A stretch of 21,801 nt of DNA from CAZQVA01 sp964596685 (GTDB lineage Bacteria; Chlamydiota; Chlamydiia; Chlamydiales; VFKH01): assembly GCA_964596685.1 (NCBI GenBank), contig CAZQVA010000024.1, positions 1-21,801 on the forward strand, read 5' to 3'. The position numbers and the translations under genes were made by a program. The notes under the pieces were generated by a model. That model was not told where the DNA came from, searched no databases, and saw only the letters and a list, made by a program, of their open reading frames with translations. Below, in pieces: positions 1 to 6,759 of this stretch. Each line of letters opens with the position of its first letter. Position 1 is the first letter of the stretch.

Positions 1-55
1 CATTAGTGGGAGCTGTGAAGCAGGAATCCTTCGTCTTTAGGTGAGGGAGATTCAA
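1..55 (+). ncRNA. 3' end of a TnpB omega (re)RNA and right end of an IS200/IS605 element
   Basis: Bases 24-28 (GAATC) can pair with 49-53 (GATTC). The loop between them contains CTTTAG, and the block ends in GATTCAA at 49-55. As I recall it, the ISDra2 right end has the same layout: a GAATC stem strand, a CTTTAG loop and a terminal TTCAA. In that system the omega RNA includes the 3' part of tnpB, ends its scaffold at TTCAA, and takes its guide from the flanking DNA. By analogy the guide here would begin at base 56. The 5' part lies outside the window. Confidence 0.5.
3..44 (+). CDS. tnpB: C-terminal end of an IS200/IS605-type TnpB (OrfB), cut by the window start
   Basis: The frame starting at base 3 reads LVGAVKQESFVFR and then a TGA stop at 42-44. 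A C-terminus with a KQES-type motif that runs into the element's right-end hairpin is, from memory, a common ending for TnpB/OrfB proteins of IS200/IS605-family elements. TnpB is an RNA-guided endonuclease, ancestral to Cas12, that helps these elements persist. Only 13 residues are visible, so catalytic residues and intactness cannot be judged. The call rests mainly on the match between the overlapping and following bases and a TnpB right end (see the RNA entry at 1-55). It could be a fragment of a decayed copy. Confidence 0.5.
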   Translation, partial: LVGAVKQESFVFR

Positions 56-64
56 CTTAGAGAG

Positions 65-83
65 TTTTGTCTAAAGTCCAGGT
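65..83. repeat. 19-bp direct repeat, copy 1 (other copy at 14608-14626)
   Basis: The sequence TTTTGTCTAAAGTCCAGGT occurs here and, identically, at 14608-14626. Both copies are preceded within a few bases by TTAGA, which can pair with TCTAA inside the repeat. Both lie upstream of a gene start: 37 bases before the heme-oxygenase ATG here, and 72 bases before the Uup ATG at the other site. In this copy the left half of the hairpin seen at the second site is missing and the IS605-type right end sits in its place. Function is unknown; it could be a dispersed palindromic repeat or a regulatory site. Confidence 0.7.
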
Positions 84-120
84 AAACCACTCTTAACTAA
101 ATAAAATCTCAAGGAGACCC

Positions 121-1002
121 ATGTCACTACCCGTTACTAATGCTCTTCCTAGTCTTACTTTACCCTTTCTTCCTTCGTGGGGAGATGCAGCTCCTCGAAG
201 TGAACGTCAAAAGCCAGTAAGTGCGCTTCAAGAGCCAACAGATGACGCCCAAAACAATCCAGCAGCAACCTACCTAAGAGCTGCGGAAGCCACTATTCAC
301 TCACCAAAAATCGCACGTCCTTTTTTTGATGCATTAGATCAGGCACGTAGAAGTCAGCATTTAGAAGCCAGACAATCTCCATTTCTTAAACAGCTCATTA
401 ACGCTGATAAGCAGGGCTTTTGTACAAAGGAGTACCTTAATTATCTCCATAACCTTTTTGCTCTCCATTGTATTATCGAAGAAGCACAGCAGATAATCTC
501 AGAAAAGTATGGCCCGAACTCTTTTAACTTCCCTCTCTTATGGCGCTCAAAAGAGATTGAAAAGGACATTGAAACATGGAAAGGAATTTATGATCCGGGA
601 GCTCTCGACTTACATGAAGCGACAAAAGAGTACGTTGCTCATTTAAAAGAGCTAATAAGCAAGGAACAGCCATTACCAATCATGGGGGCTATTTATGCGC
701 TTTATGGAAGCATATTATCGAGTGGGCAAACTAATAGAGCCTCTGTAGGAGCATTTTACTTACGCCGCATAGAGCAATCCCCCGCCCCTACATACGTTGA
801 GGACAATGCTGTGCGAGTATTTACACTTCGAGAAGAAGTCAGCGATGTTCCGGATTTTAAAGAACGCTGGCATCATGATATCGAAAAGGCTTTTGATCAA
901 TTACCTCTCAGTGAACAAGAAAAAGCAGCCCTGACAGAAGCTGCAGCAAAAGAGGTTCTTGGAGCCATGAGCACGGTTATTGCTATGGTAAAAAAACCCT
1001 AA
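121..1002 (+). CDS. Heme oxygenase family protein with N-terminal extension
   Basis: This 293-residue protein contains an all-helical heme-oxygenase-like domain from about residue 70 to the end. His80 in ARRSQHLEA sits where the proximal heme ligand of HO-1 lies (KEVHTQAE). Residues 187-206 (MGAIYALYGSILSSGQTNR) correspond to the distal helix (LGDLSGGQ in HO-1). Heme oxygenases open heme to biliverdin, CO and iron, so an iron-acquisition role is plausible. Two oddities stand out: a Pro/Ala-rich extension of about 65 residues without an obvious signal peptide, and a distal helix that is one residue longer and lacks the Asp of the catalytic water network (HO-1 Asp140). It may therefore bind heme without canonical turnover, or be a related diiron or secreted protein. 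AAGGAG at 111-116 supports the ATG at 121. Its 3' end lies 4 bases from the convergent peroxiredoxin gene. Confidence 0.7.
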   Translation: MSLPVTNALPSLTLPFLPSWGDAAPRSERQKPVSALQEPTDDAQNNPAATYLRAAEATIHSPKIARPFFDALDQARRSQHLEARQSPFLKQLINADKQGFCTKEYLNYLHNLFALHCIIEEAQQIISEKYGPNSFNFPLLWRSKEIEKDIETWKGIYDPGALDLHEATKEYVAHLKELISKEQPLPIMGAIYALYGSILSSGQTNRASVGAFYLRRIEQSPAPTYVEDNAVRVFTLREEVSDVPDFKERWHHDIEKAFDQLPLSEQEKAALTEAAAKEVLGAMSTVIAMVKKP

Positions 1003-1006
1003 TTTC

Positions 1007-1495
1007 TTAACTTTGAGAAGGGCATTTTTTAAAAGAATGTCCTTCCATCCGCTCTATAATCTCTTTGGCGTGATCTTTTGTGTTTGGTTTTTGAATGATG
1101 TCCACAATGACACCTTTTTCATCAATTAAAAAGGTCGTGCGATGAATCCCTAAAAAGGTCTTTCCCATAAAACTTTTGGGATTATAGACTTCATAAAGCA
1201 TGCAAAGCGCGCGCGCTGGGTCGACAAGCAATTGAAAAGGTAGAGCGTGTTTTTTAATGAATTTATTATGCTTCTCTTCAGTGTCACCGCTGACTCCAAG
1301 AATAACGATACCTGCCTTTTTCAGAGCCAGGTACCCTGCTGCTAAGCTACATGCCTGTTGTGTGCACCCTGGTGTCATATCTTTTGGATAAAAATATAGT
1401 GCGACCTTCTGTCCTCTGAAATCACTCAGCGATACTATTTTCCCTGTGTGATCAAAGACGCTAAATTCAGGTGCTTGCATGCCTACTTTCAGCAT
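1007..1495 (-). CDS. bcp: Bcp/PrxQ-type thioredoxin-dependent peroxiredoxin
   Basis: A 162-residue peroxiredoxin that reduces H2O2 and alkyl hydroperoxides in the cytoplasm using thioredoxin. The motif DMTPGCTQQACSLA carries the peroxidatic Cys and, five residues on, the second Cys typical of Bcp/PrxQ; YFYPKD just before it is also family-typical. The ATG at 1495 is preceded by GAGGG about 5 bases upstream and gives a normal Bcp N-terminus (MLKVGMQAPEFSVFD). A TTG start at 1540 would add 15 unconserved residues and has no clear Shine-Dalgarno. The gene diverges from the MOMP-like gene, and a dyad lies between them (1571-1603). It converges with the heme-oxygenase-like gene with only 4 bases between stop codons. 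Linkage to an oxidative-stress response is inference. Confidence 0.92.
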   Translation of the reverse strand: MLKVGMQAPEFSVFDHTGKIVSLSDFRGQKVALYFYPKDMTPGCTQQACSLAAGYLALKKAGIVILGVSGDTEEKHNKFIKKHALPFQLLVDPARALCMLYEVYNPKSFMGKTFLGIHRTTFLIDEKGVIVDIIQKPNTKDHAKEIIERMEGHSFKKCPSQS

Positions 1496-1570
1496 TTTTC
1501 CCTCTTTTATAGGAGATGATAAGAAATCATTTTGCAACAATGTACGATGTTGAGTAAATTCTTATTCCTT

Positions 1571-1603
1571 AACGTGAGTCCGACTTTAAATTGGCCTCAC
1601 GTT
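1571..1603. promoter_or_regulatory. Dyad between the divergent bcp and MOMP-like genes
   Basis: AACGTGAGTCC (1571-1581) and GGCCTCACGTT (1593-1603) form an 11-bp inverted repeat with one mismatch around an 11-base spacer. The inner eight bases, AACGTGAG/CTCACGTT, match perfectly. The site lies between the starts of two divergent genes, where a regulator could act on both. It could equally form a hairpin in the leader of either transcript. No known operator was recognised. Confidence 0.45.
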
Positions 1604-1655
1604 CCTTACATCAGAACTTACGTCTCTGAATGCATATACATGAAATGAGGACTTA

Positions 1656-2447
1656 ATGCTAGCGCGATTCACCCTTCTTACCACCCTTTTCATTTCCTCT
1701 GCCCTCTATAGTCTGGCAGTTTATAATCCAGGAGCCCCTGCTTTTGAAACAGATGGAGTCTTCTTTTGCGATGATTGCAACTGCTGGGCTTTTAAACTTG
1801 GCTACCGTGGTGATTATGTCTTTGATAGATATTTGCAATCGGGAACTACGCTTGCGTTCCCCGCTCGTATTTTTACCAATGCAGGTGTCTTAACATTAAA
1901 TCTTTTAGAAAGATTGGATGTATATGGCTATGCAGGTGTCAGTGAATCTGATCTTACCCTTTATACAACAGACACATGGACCAGTGTACACGATAAGTCT
2001 AAATTTTCGTGGGGCCTAGGCGCCAAATTGGTCGTTTGGGAATGCACATGGGGACGCTGCGGCACGACATATGCGGGCATAGACGCACAGTATGCATGGC
2101 TTGAACACCCTCATTCTTACGCTGTCACAGAACTCAGTTCAGAGGGAAGCACAATTGACATTGCCATTCCTGGCGATTTCCGCGCCTATTGGCGCGAGTG
2201 GCAATTTGCCCTAGGGATCACTCATAAATTCAGCTTTATCGCCCCTTATGCTGCAATTAAGTGGTCAAGCGTCCTCGTCCCTACTAATGACGAGGTTACA
2301 GCAATTCCCGAAAAACTAGAATCGCAACGTCATTTCGGCTATCTTTTAGGCGTCACTCTCGTTGATGTTGGTCGAATGACAGTTTCTGCTGAAGTGCGCT
2401 TTTGCGATGAAAAAGCTGCCGCTGTTAATGCTGAGTTTCGTTTTTAG
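1656..2447 (+). CDS. Short MOMP/OmpA-like outer-membrane beta-barrel protein (chlamydial porin family)
   Basis: A 263-residue protein with a signal peptide of about 22 residues (hydrophobic LLTTLFISSALYSLA). The mature N-terminus, YNPGAPAFETDGVFF, a CDDCNCW segment and GYRGDYVFDRYLQ, parallels the start of chlamydial MOMP (GNPAEPSL, Cys-rich stretch, GDFVFDRVL). Alternating hydrophobic and polar strands and a C-terminal Phe (NAEFRF) fit an outer-membrane barrel. MOMP itself is near 390 residues, so this is a short paralogue of the kind found in multicopy families in environmental chlamydiae. The N-terminal Cys cluster may make disulfide cross-links in the envelope. GAGGA four bases before the ATG supports the start. 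A hairpin follows the stop codon. Porin activity is inferred. Confidence 0.85.
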   Translation: MLARFTLLTTLFISSALYSLAVYNPGAPAFETDGVFFCDDCNCWAFKLGYRGDYVFDRYLQSGTTLAFPARIFTNAGVLTLNLLERLDVYGYAGVSESDLTLYTTDTWTSVHDKSKFSWGLGAKLVVWECTWGRCGTTYAGIDAQYAWLEHPHSYAVTELSSEGSTIDIAIPGDFRAYWREWQFALGITHKFSFIAPYAAIKWSSVLVPTNDEVTAIPEKLESQRHFGYLLGVTLVDVGRMTVSAEVRFCDEKAAAVNAEFRF

Positions 2448-2451
2448 CCAT

Positions 2452-2473
2452 TAGACTTTTCGAAAGAGGTCTA
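2452..2473 (+). terminator. Hairpin just after the MOMP-like gene
   Basis: TAGACTTTT (2452-2460) pairs with AGAGGTCTA (2465-2473) around a CGAA tetraloop. The 9-bp stem includes two G-U pairs. It begins four bases after the stop codon, as expected for a terminator or 3'-end stabiliser, but no strong U tract follows, so intrinsic termination may be weak. Confidence 0.5.
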
Positions 2474-2496
2474 TTAATGATTTGACTTTATACCCT

Positions 2497-2532
2497 AAGC
2501 ACCTTTATCAGTGTAATAAAATAAAGGTGCTT
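2497..2532 (+). promoter_or_regulatory. Perfect 12-bp inverted repeat covering the ribosome-binding site of the ThiY-like gene
   Basis: AAGCACCTTTAT (2497-2508) and ATAAAGGTGCTT (2521-2532) are perfect reverse complements around a 12-base loop. The right arm contains the only good Shine-Dalgarno (AAAGGTG, 2523-2529) and ends one base before the ATG at 2534. If transcribed, the left arm would mask the ribosome-binding site, giving a riboswitch-like or thermosensor-like translational switch. If transcription starts inside the dyad (TTGACT at 2482-2487 could be a -35 box), the repeat would instead be a DNA operator. Confidence 0.65.
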
Positions 2533-2533
2533 T

Positions 2534-3499
2534 ATGAAACGTTTTGTCCTCATGTTTTTCAGCCTATTAGGGTGTATCTTGGCACTGATAGGATGCAATT
2601 CAACTGATTCTAAACCTATTAAAATTGCACTCAATTGGGCCCCCAGCGTTGAATTTGGAGGATTTTATGCAGCAGTAGAGCGCGGGTATTTTAAAGAAGA
2701 AGGGCTCGATGTCTCTCTGATTATAAAACAACAAACTCTGTATGAAGCGTTTGATGCACTACTTGCAAAACAGGTCGACTTTTCTATCGTCAGTGCAGAT
2801 AAAATTGTTGTAGAGCGCGCTTCTGGGAAAGATGTTATGGGGGTTTATGCAACTTTTCAACATTCTCCTTTAGCCTTCATGTATCATGCAACAAGCCCCT
2901 TTATCTCATTAGAACAGCTATGGAAAAGTTCTAATCTTATTTACGCTCCGGATCAGGCAGTCTATTTCCGTTATCTCTCTGCATTATACGGCCCAACAGG
3001 CCTGCGCGTCCTTGCGATGGATGCTACAAATGCTGCATTATTCATCGGCAATTTTCAAGCCATCCAACAATGCTATCAATATGCTGAACCAACAGTCATG
3101 ACTTCAATGGGGATTGCTGTCGATACGATTCTCATCTCTTCATCAGGTTATGATCCTTATGAAAATGTACTGGTCGCGCGTGGTGACCTAGTCAACGGCT
3201 CTCCTGAGCTAGTAGCAAAAGTTGTTAGAGCTGTGAAAAGGGGATGGGAAAGCTACCTTGATAAGCCCGCTCCTATCAATGAAATTCTTGCTGGATTAAA
3301 TCCAAACCTTTCCGCCCCTTCAATGAACATCATGAATGCTACCCTTCGTTATTATATTCAGGATGAAGTCACTAAAAATAATGGTCTGGGAGCTATGACA
3401 AAGGAGCGCTGGGAAGTATTGATTGATCAGCTCTATAAAACCAAACTAATTGATAAAAAGATTGAGGCTAATTCTGTATTTGTGAACGCAGCTTCTTAA
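2534..3499 (+). CDS. NMT1/ThiY-like ABC-type substrate-binding lipoprotein
   Basis: A 321-residue protein with a lipoprotein signal peptide; the lipobox-like end is ALIGC, with Cys at about 21. The mature start, KIALNWAPSVEFGGFYAAVERGYFKEEGL, is the hallmark of the NMT1/THI5-like family that binds thiamine pyrimidine precursors, riboflavin or similar small molecules for ABC import. LNWAP and FGGFY-A are the conserved ligand-domain start. No permease or ATPase gene of this class is nearby, so it is an orphan binding protein here and its ligand cannot be named. The start is fixed by AAAGGTG lying four bases before ATG, inside a hairpin that may control translation. The last 32 bases overlap the convergent rarA gene. 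Confidence 0.82.
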   Translation: MKRFVLMFFSLLGCILALIGCNSTDSKPIKIALNWAPSVEFGGFYAAVERGYFKEEGLDVSLIIKQQTLYEAFDALLAKQVDFSIVSADKIVVERASGKDVMGVYATFQHSPLAFMYHATSPFISLEQLWKSSNLIYAPDQAVYFRYLSALYGPTGLRVLAMDATNAALFIGNFQAIQQCYQYAEPTVMTSMGIAVDTILISSSGYDPYENVLVARGDLVNGSPELVAKVVRAVKRGWESYLDKPAPINEILAGLNPNLSAPSMNIMNATLRYYIQDEVTKNNGLGAMTKERWEVLIDQLYKTKLIDKKIEANSVFVNAAS

Positions 3500-4736
3500 A
3501 GTAGTCTAATCGCTGTTTCATTTGCCTTTCAAAACCTCGATCGACAGGTGCATAGTACTCCTTGCGCTCAAATTCTTCAGGGAAATAGTTCTGCCCAGAA
3601 AAACCCAATGGAGTGTCATGATCATAGGCATAGGCTTGACCATATCCCCACTCCTTCATCAACGTAGTGGGTGCATTGAGGATGTGGACAGGTGGACTCA
3701 AGTGACTTGTTGCCGCAGCATTTTCCTTGGCTTCGCCATAGGCCTTGTAAACAGCATTGCTTTTCGGTGCTAAAGCCAAATAAATTGTGATCTCTGCTAG
3801 TGCCAATTCGCCTTCTGGTGAACCGAGAACTTGGTATGTTTGTTGTGCGCTAAGGGCTAAGGGAAGCGCTTGGGGATCAGCTAAACCAATATCTTCTACT
3901 GCCATTCGAATAAGACGTCTAGCAACGAAAAGGGGGTCTTCTCCTCCTTTTAGCATTCTACATAGCCAATATAATGCAGCATCTGGATCAGATCCACGTA
4001 CAGATTTGTGGAGGGCAGAGATAAGATTGTAGTGTGATTCACCCTCCTTGTCATAGAGGGCGGCTCTCTTTTGCAAGAATGGCATGACCTCTTGTAGGTT
4101 TCTGAGTTCCTTTTCCCCTTTTAAGCCTGCCGTCAGATTTTCCACCTGGTTGAGCAAATATCTACCATCTCCCTGCGCTTGATGGATCAAAAACTCTTTA
4201 GCTTCCTCTGTAATTGGTAAAGCACCCCATATGCTTTCATAGCGATTTAGGATCTTTTTTAAATCCTCTTCATTTAATGCATTGAGTGTAAGTACGCGTA
4301 GGCGTGATAAAAATGCATTGTTTAGGGCAAAAGAGGGGTTTTCAGTTGTGGCAGCCACAAGCGTAAATGCACCACGCTCAAGGTCTGGCAAGAGAATATC
4401 CTGCTGTGCTTTGTTATAGCGATGGATTTCATCAATAAAAAGAAAAGGGCGGCGATAAAGGAGGGGCTTAGTTTTGATGTCATCTAAAAGCTCCTTGAGT
4501 GCGACACCTGAAGTAGAAACAGCGCTGATGCCAATAAATTTTGCATTAAAACTCTGTGCATAAGCTCTTGCTAGAGTTGTTTTACCACATCCAGGAGGTC
4601 CATAGAAAAGCACAGAGAGCGGATGTTGATTGGAGATGAGCTGTCGCAAAAGGCCATTTTTATGAAGAATATGTTCTTGCCCGACAATTTCATCGAGAGT
4701 GAGTGGACGCAGGGACTCTGCAAGTGGCGTAATCAT
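3468..4736 (-). CDS. rarA: Replication-associated recombination protein A (RarA/MgsA AAA+ ATPase)
   Basis: A 422-residue AAA+ ATPase of the clamp-loader-related RarA/MgsA/WRNIP1 family, acting in the cytoplasm at stalled replication forks. Visible motifs are the N-terminal PLAESLRPLTLDEIVGQEHIL, Walker A FYGPPGCGKTTLA (around 44-56), Walker B LFIDEIHRYNKAQQD, and sensor-1 ATTENPSFALN. The C-terminal part has the tetramerisation region with SVRGSDPDAALYWLCRML and a YGYGQAYAYDHD-like segment (here WGYGQAYAYDHD). Length is normal for the family. Its ATG overlaps the stop of the upstream EamA gene by 4 bases (ATGA), so it is translationally coupled and last in the yhhQ-tgt-EamA-rarA operon. Its 3' end overlaps the convergent ThiY-like gene by 32 bases. 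Confidence 0.95.
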   Translation of the reverse strand: MITPLAESLRPLTLDEIVGQEHILHKNGLLRQLISNQHPLSVLFYGPPGCGKTTLARAYAQSFNAKFIGISAVSTSGVALKELLDDIKTKPLLYRRPFLFIDEIHRYNKAQQDILLPDLERGAFTLVAATTENPSFALNNAFLSRLRVLTLNALNEEDLKKILNRYESIWGALPITEEAKEFLIHQAQGDGRYLLNQVENLTAGLKGEKELRNLQEVMPFLQKRAALYDKEGESHYNLISALHKSVRGSDPDAALYWLCRMLKGGEDPLFVARRLIRMAVEDIGLADPQALPLALSAQQTYQVLGSPEGELALAEITIYLALAPKSNAVYKAYGEAKENAAATSHLSPPVHILNAPTTLMKEWGYGQAYAYDHDTPLGFSGQNYFPEEFERKEYYAPVDRGFERQMKQRLDYFKKLRSQIQN

Positions 4737-5623
4737 TCAATGATGATAGTATTTTTATTAATATTACGCACTCGCTTCTTGTCAAATTGAATAGCAACTG
4801 CACTTGCTAAAATAATCGCAACTCCAACCATTTGCAGCGGCCCTACCGACTCTTTGAGTATCATCACACCAATCAGAAGAGTAATGATCGGTTCCATGAC
4901 GGATAAAATAGCACCTTGAATAGCGCTTACCTCTTTTAACCCCTTCAATAATAGCCATATGGGTATGACAGTAGCTACTGTAGCAAGCGCCACTATGTAT
5001 ACCCATGCCTGCCAACTTGTCGGTAGTTGAAATGAATCTGCAACACAGGAATAGCTTCCAAATAGAAAAGCATTTCCAACGCAAACTAAAAGAGTCAAAA
5101 GTTTTGCATCCATATGGCGCGCATTGTTATGACTGTTATGCAAATACACTGCATAAAATAAAGCAGATAAAACCCCAAGAGATATCCCTTGCCACGCTAT
5201 GTTTTGCCTATCGCCACCATGCAGGCAAATGAGACCAATAATAACGGCTGTTAATGCTCCCACAGCAAGAAGCGAAACTTTGACTCGTCCAAAAGTCCAT
5301 GATAGTAACGCAACAAATATAGGAAATGAGAAAAAAAGCACCATCGCTAATCCTGTGCCAATATATCGACTAGCGAGGAAATAAGCGGCTGTACAACCAC
5401 TGTAACTGACTGATGCGATCAGCAAGGTTTTTATCAGTGCTTTGAAAGGGAGCTTAATTGCCCCTTTCATTGTAAATAAAAGACATAACACGGCTGCTAT
5501 GGCAAAACGCCAAAACAGCATGTTTTCAATAGAGAAATGAAGGCCGAGTATTTGAGTACCTAGATATCCCATAGTACCAAAAAGTGCCCCTGAAAGGGTG
5601 ACTAAGAAAATACCCCTCTTCAT
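4733..5623 (-). CDS. EamA-domain (DMT superfamily) transporter
   Basis: A 296-residue inner-membrane protein with about ten hydrophobic segments arranged as two EamA repeats. The first starts at GIFLVTLSGALFGTMGYLG, and the second is closed by a SVMEPIITLLIGVMIL-type segment, the usual end of EamA repeat 2. Members move amino acids, nucleotides, S-adenosylmethionine and other metabolites. At least one chlamydial DMT protein is known as a SAM transporter, but nothing seen here fixes the substrate. It starts 2 bases after the tgt stop and overlaps rarA by 4 bases, so it belongs to that operon. Given its neighbours, a link to queuosine or tRNA-modification metabolism is possible but unproven. 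Confidence 0.88.
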   Translation of the reverse strand: MKRGIFLVTLSGALFGTMGYLGTQILGLHFSIENMLFWRFAIAAVLCLLFTMKGAIKLPFKALIKTLLIASVSYSGCTAAYFLASRYIGTGLAMVLFFSFPIFVALLSWTFGRVKVSLLAVGALTAVIIGLICLHGGDRQNIAWQGISLGVLSALFYAVYLHNSHNNARHMDAKLLTLLVCVGNAFLFGSYSCVADSFQLPTSWQAWVYIVALATVATVIPIWLLLKGLKEVSAIQGAILSVMEPIITLLIGVMILKESVGPLQMVGVAIILASAVAIQFDKKRVRNINKNTIIIE

Positions 5624-5625
5624 GT

Positions 5626-6759
5626 CTAGATCTCATCTCTTAATATCTGCTCTCTAAAACGTTTCATCCATTGCATCATAAAGTGCAGGTTGTGTAACGA
5701 GGCCAAGGTGTGAGCAGTCTGCTCGTGCGCTTTGAAAAGATGGTGGAGATAAGAACGTGAATAATGCTTGCAGCAGTGACATTGACAATTTTCACAAGGT
5801 GCTCGTGGATCATCGCGATAAATTGTCTGTGTAATATTTACCGATTTTTCTCCATCGAGTAAGATCCCATGGCGTGCGCACTTGGTTGGATAGGAACTAT
5901 CAAATGTATCAAAACCCAAAGGGACAGCATCTTGTACCGACGGTAAATCGCCAATACCGAGTAAATGCCGCGGCGCAGGGTCTGGCAAATGGGGCATCAT
6001 TTCTTTCAACATACTGATCATTTCAGGACGCGTTTTACCTAAACTCCCCCCGACGGCAAACCCATCGAAATGCTCTGCACTTAAAATATCACAACTTTCC
6101 TTACGCAAGGCAGGATTCACCCCTCCATGAACCACAGCGTACATCGCCTGTTCTTTTGGGTTAGCCAAATGTGTTTGTAAAGAACGTTTTTGCCAACGAT
6201 GCGTCCGATCAAATGAACGCCGCAAAGCTCTTTCATCGATATGATACGGCGGCAGTTCATCTAAAGGGATAATAATGTCCGAGCCCAGTTGTTTTTGAGC
6301 TACGACAGAGGATTCAGGAGTAAGCAATACTTTTTGTCCATCGCGATAGGAGCGAAATAGGACGCCTTCTTCGGTGACTTTTAACAGGGAGCCGTCTTGC
6401 TTCTTCTTCCCTCTACTTTTTAGCTCATCTTTGACACTGCCATAAGCTAAGCTAAATACTTGAAATCCACCTGAGTCGGTAATGATGGGGGCATTTCTAC
6501 GCATAAAGCGATGTAGCCCACCCATTTTTTCTACTGTGTCTGGACCCGGATGAAGAATCAGATGGTAGGTATTACAAAAAAGAAGCTGAATCTGTAAGGG
6601 ATCTGCTAACACACTGTCTATCGTCTTCAGCGTCGCATGTGTAGCAACAGGTACAAAATTAGGGGTTTCAATAATCCCATGAGGCGTATGGATGCGCCCT
6701 GTGCGGGCATTAGAACGCTTGGATTGATGAATGATCTCAAAGAAAAAAAAGGGTTTCAT
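5626..6759 (-). CDS. tgt: tRNA-guanine(34) transglycosylase, probably queuine-type
   Basis: A 377-residue Tgt that swaps guanine-34 of GUN-anticodon tRNAs for a queuosine precursor. Motifs, numbered from the ATG at 6759, are DSGGFQ (Asp95, general acid/base), Asp287 in TFDSSYPTKCARHG (expected nucleophile), and the zinc site CQCHCC at 325-330 with the following SLHNL His. The pocket is unusual: LDELPPY (167-173) replaces the usual DECTPY, losing the Cys that contacts preQ1, and the loop after FAVGG reads SLGKTRPEM instead of the bacterial LAVGEP type. Chlamydia trachomatis Tgt is reported to prefer queuine, and these changes fit that. The ATG overlaps the yhhQ stop by 4 bases, which argues against an upstream TTG at 6771. 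Confidence 0.95.
   Translation of the reverse strand: MKPFFFFEIIHQSKRSNARTGRIHTPHGIIETPNFVPVATHATLKTIDSVLADPLQIQLLFCNTYHLILHPGPDTVEKMGGLHRFMRRNAPIITDSGGFQVFSLAYGSVKDELKSRGKKKQDGSLLKVTEEGVLFRSYRDGQKVLLTPESSVVAQKQLGSDIIIPLDELPPYHIDERALRRSFDRTHRWQKRSLQTHLANPKEQAMYAVVHGGVNPALRKESCDILSAEHFDGFAVGGSLGKTRPEMISMLKEMMPHLPDPAPRHLLGIGDLPSVQDAVPLGFDTFDSSYPTKCARHGILLDGEKSVNITQTIYRDDPRAPCENCQCHCCKHYSRSYLHHLFKAHEQTAHTLASLHNLHFMMQWMKRFREQILRDEI

Noticed and set aside
3522..4032. Two plus-strand frames (83 and 81 codons) within rarA
   Set aside because: They lie antisense to a clear AAA+ ATPase coding sequence and have no coherent motifs.
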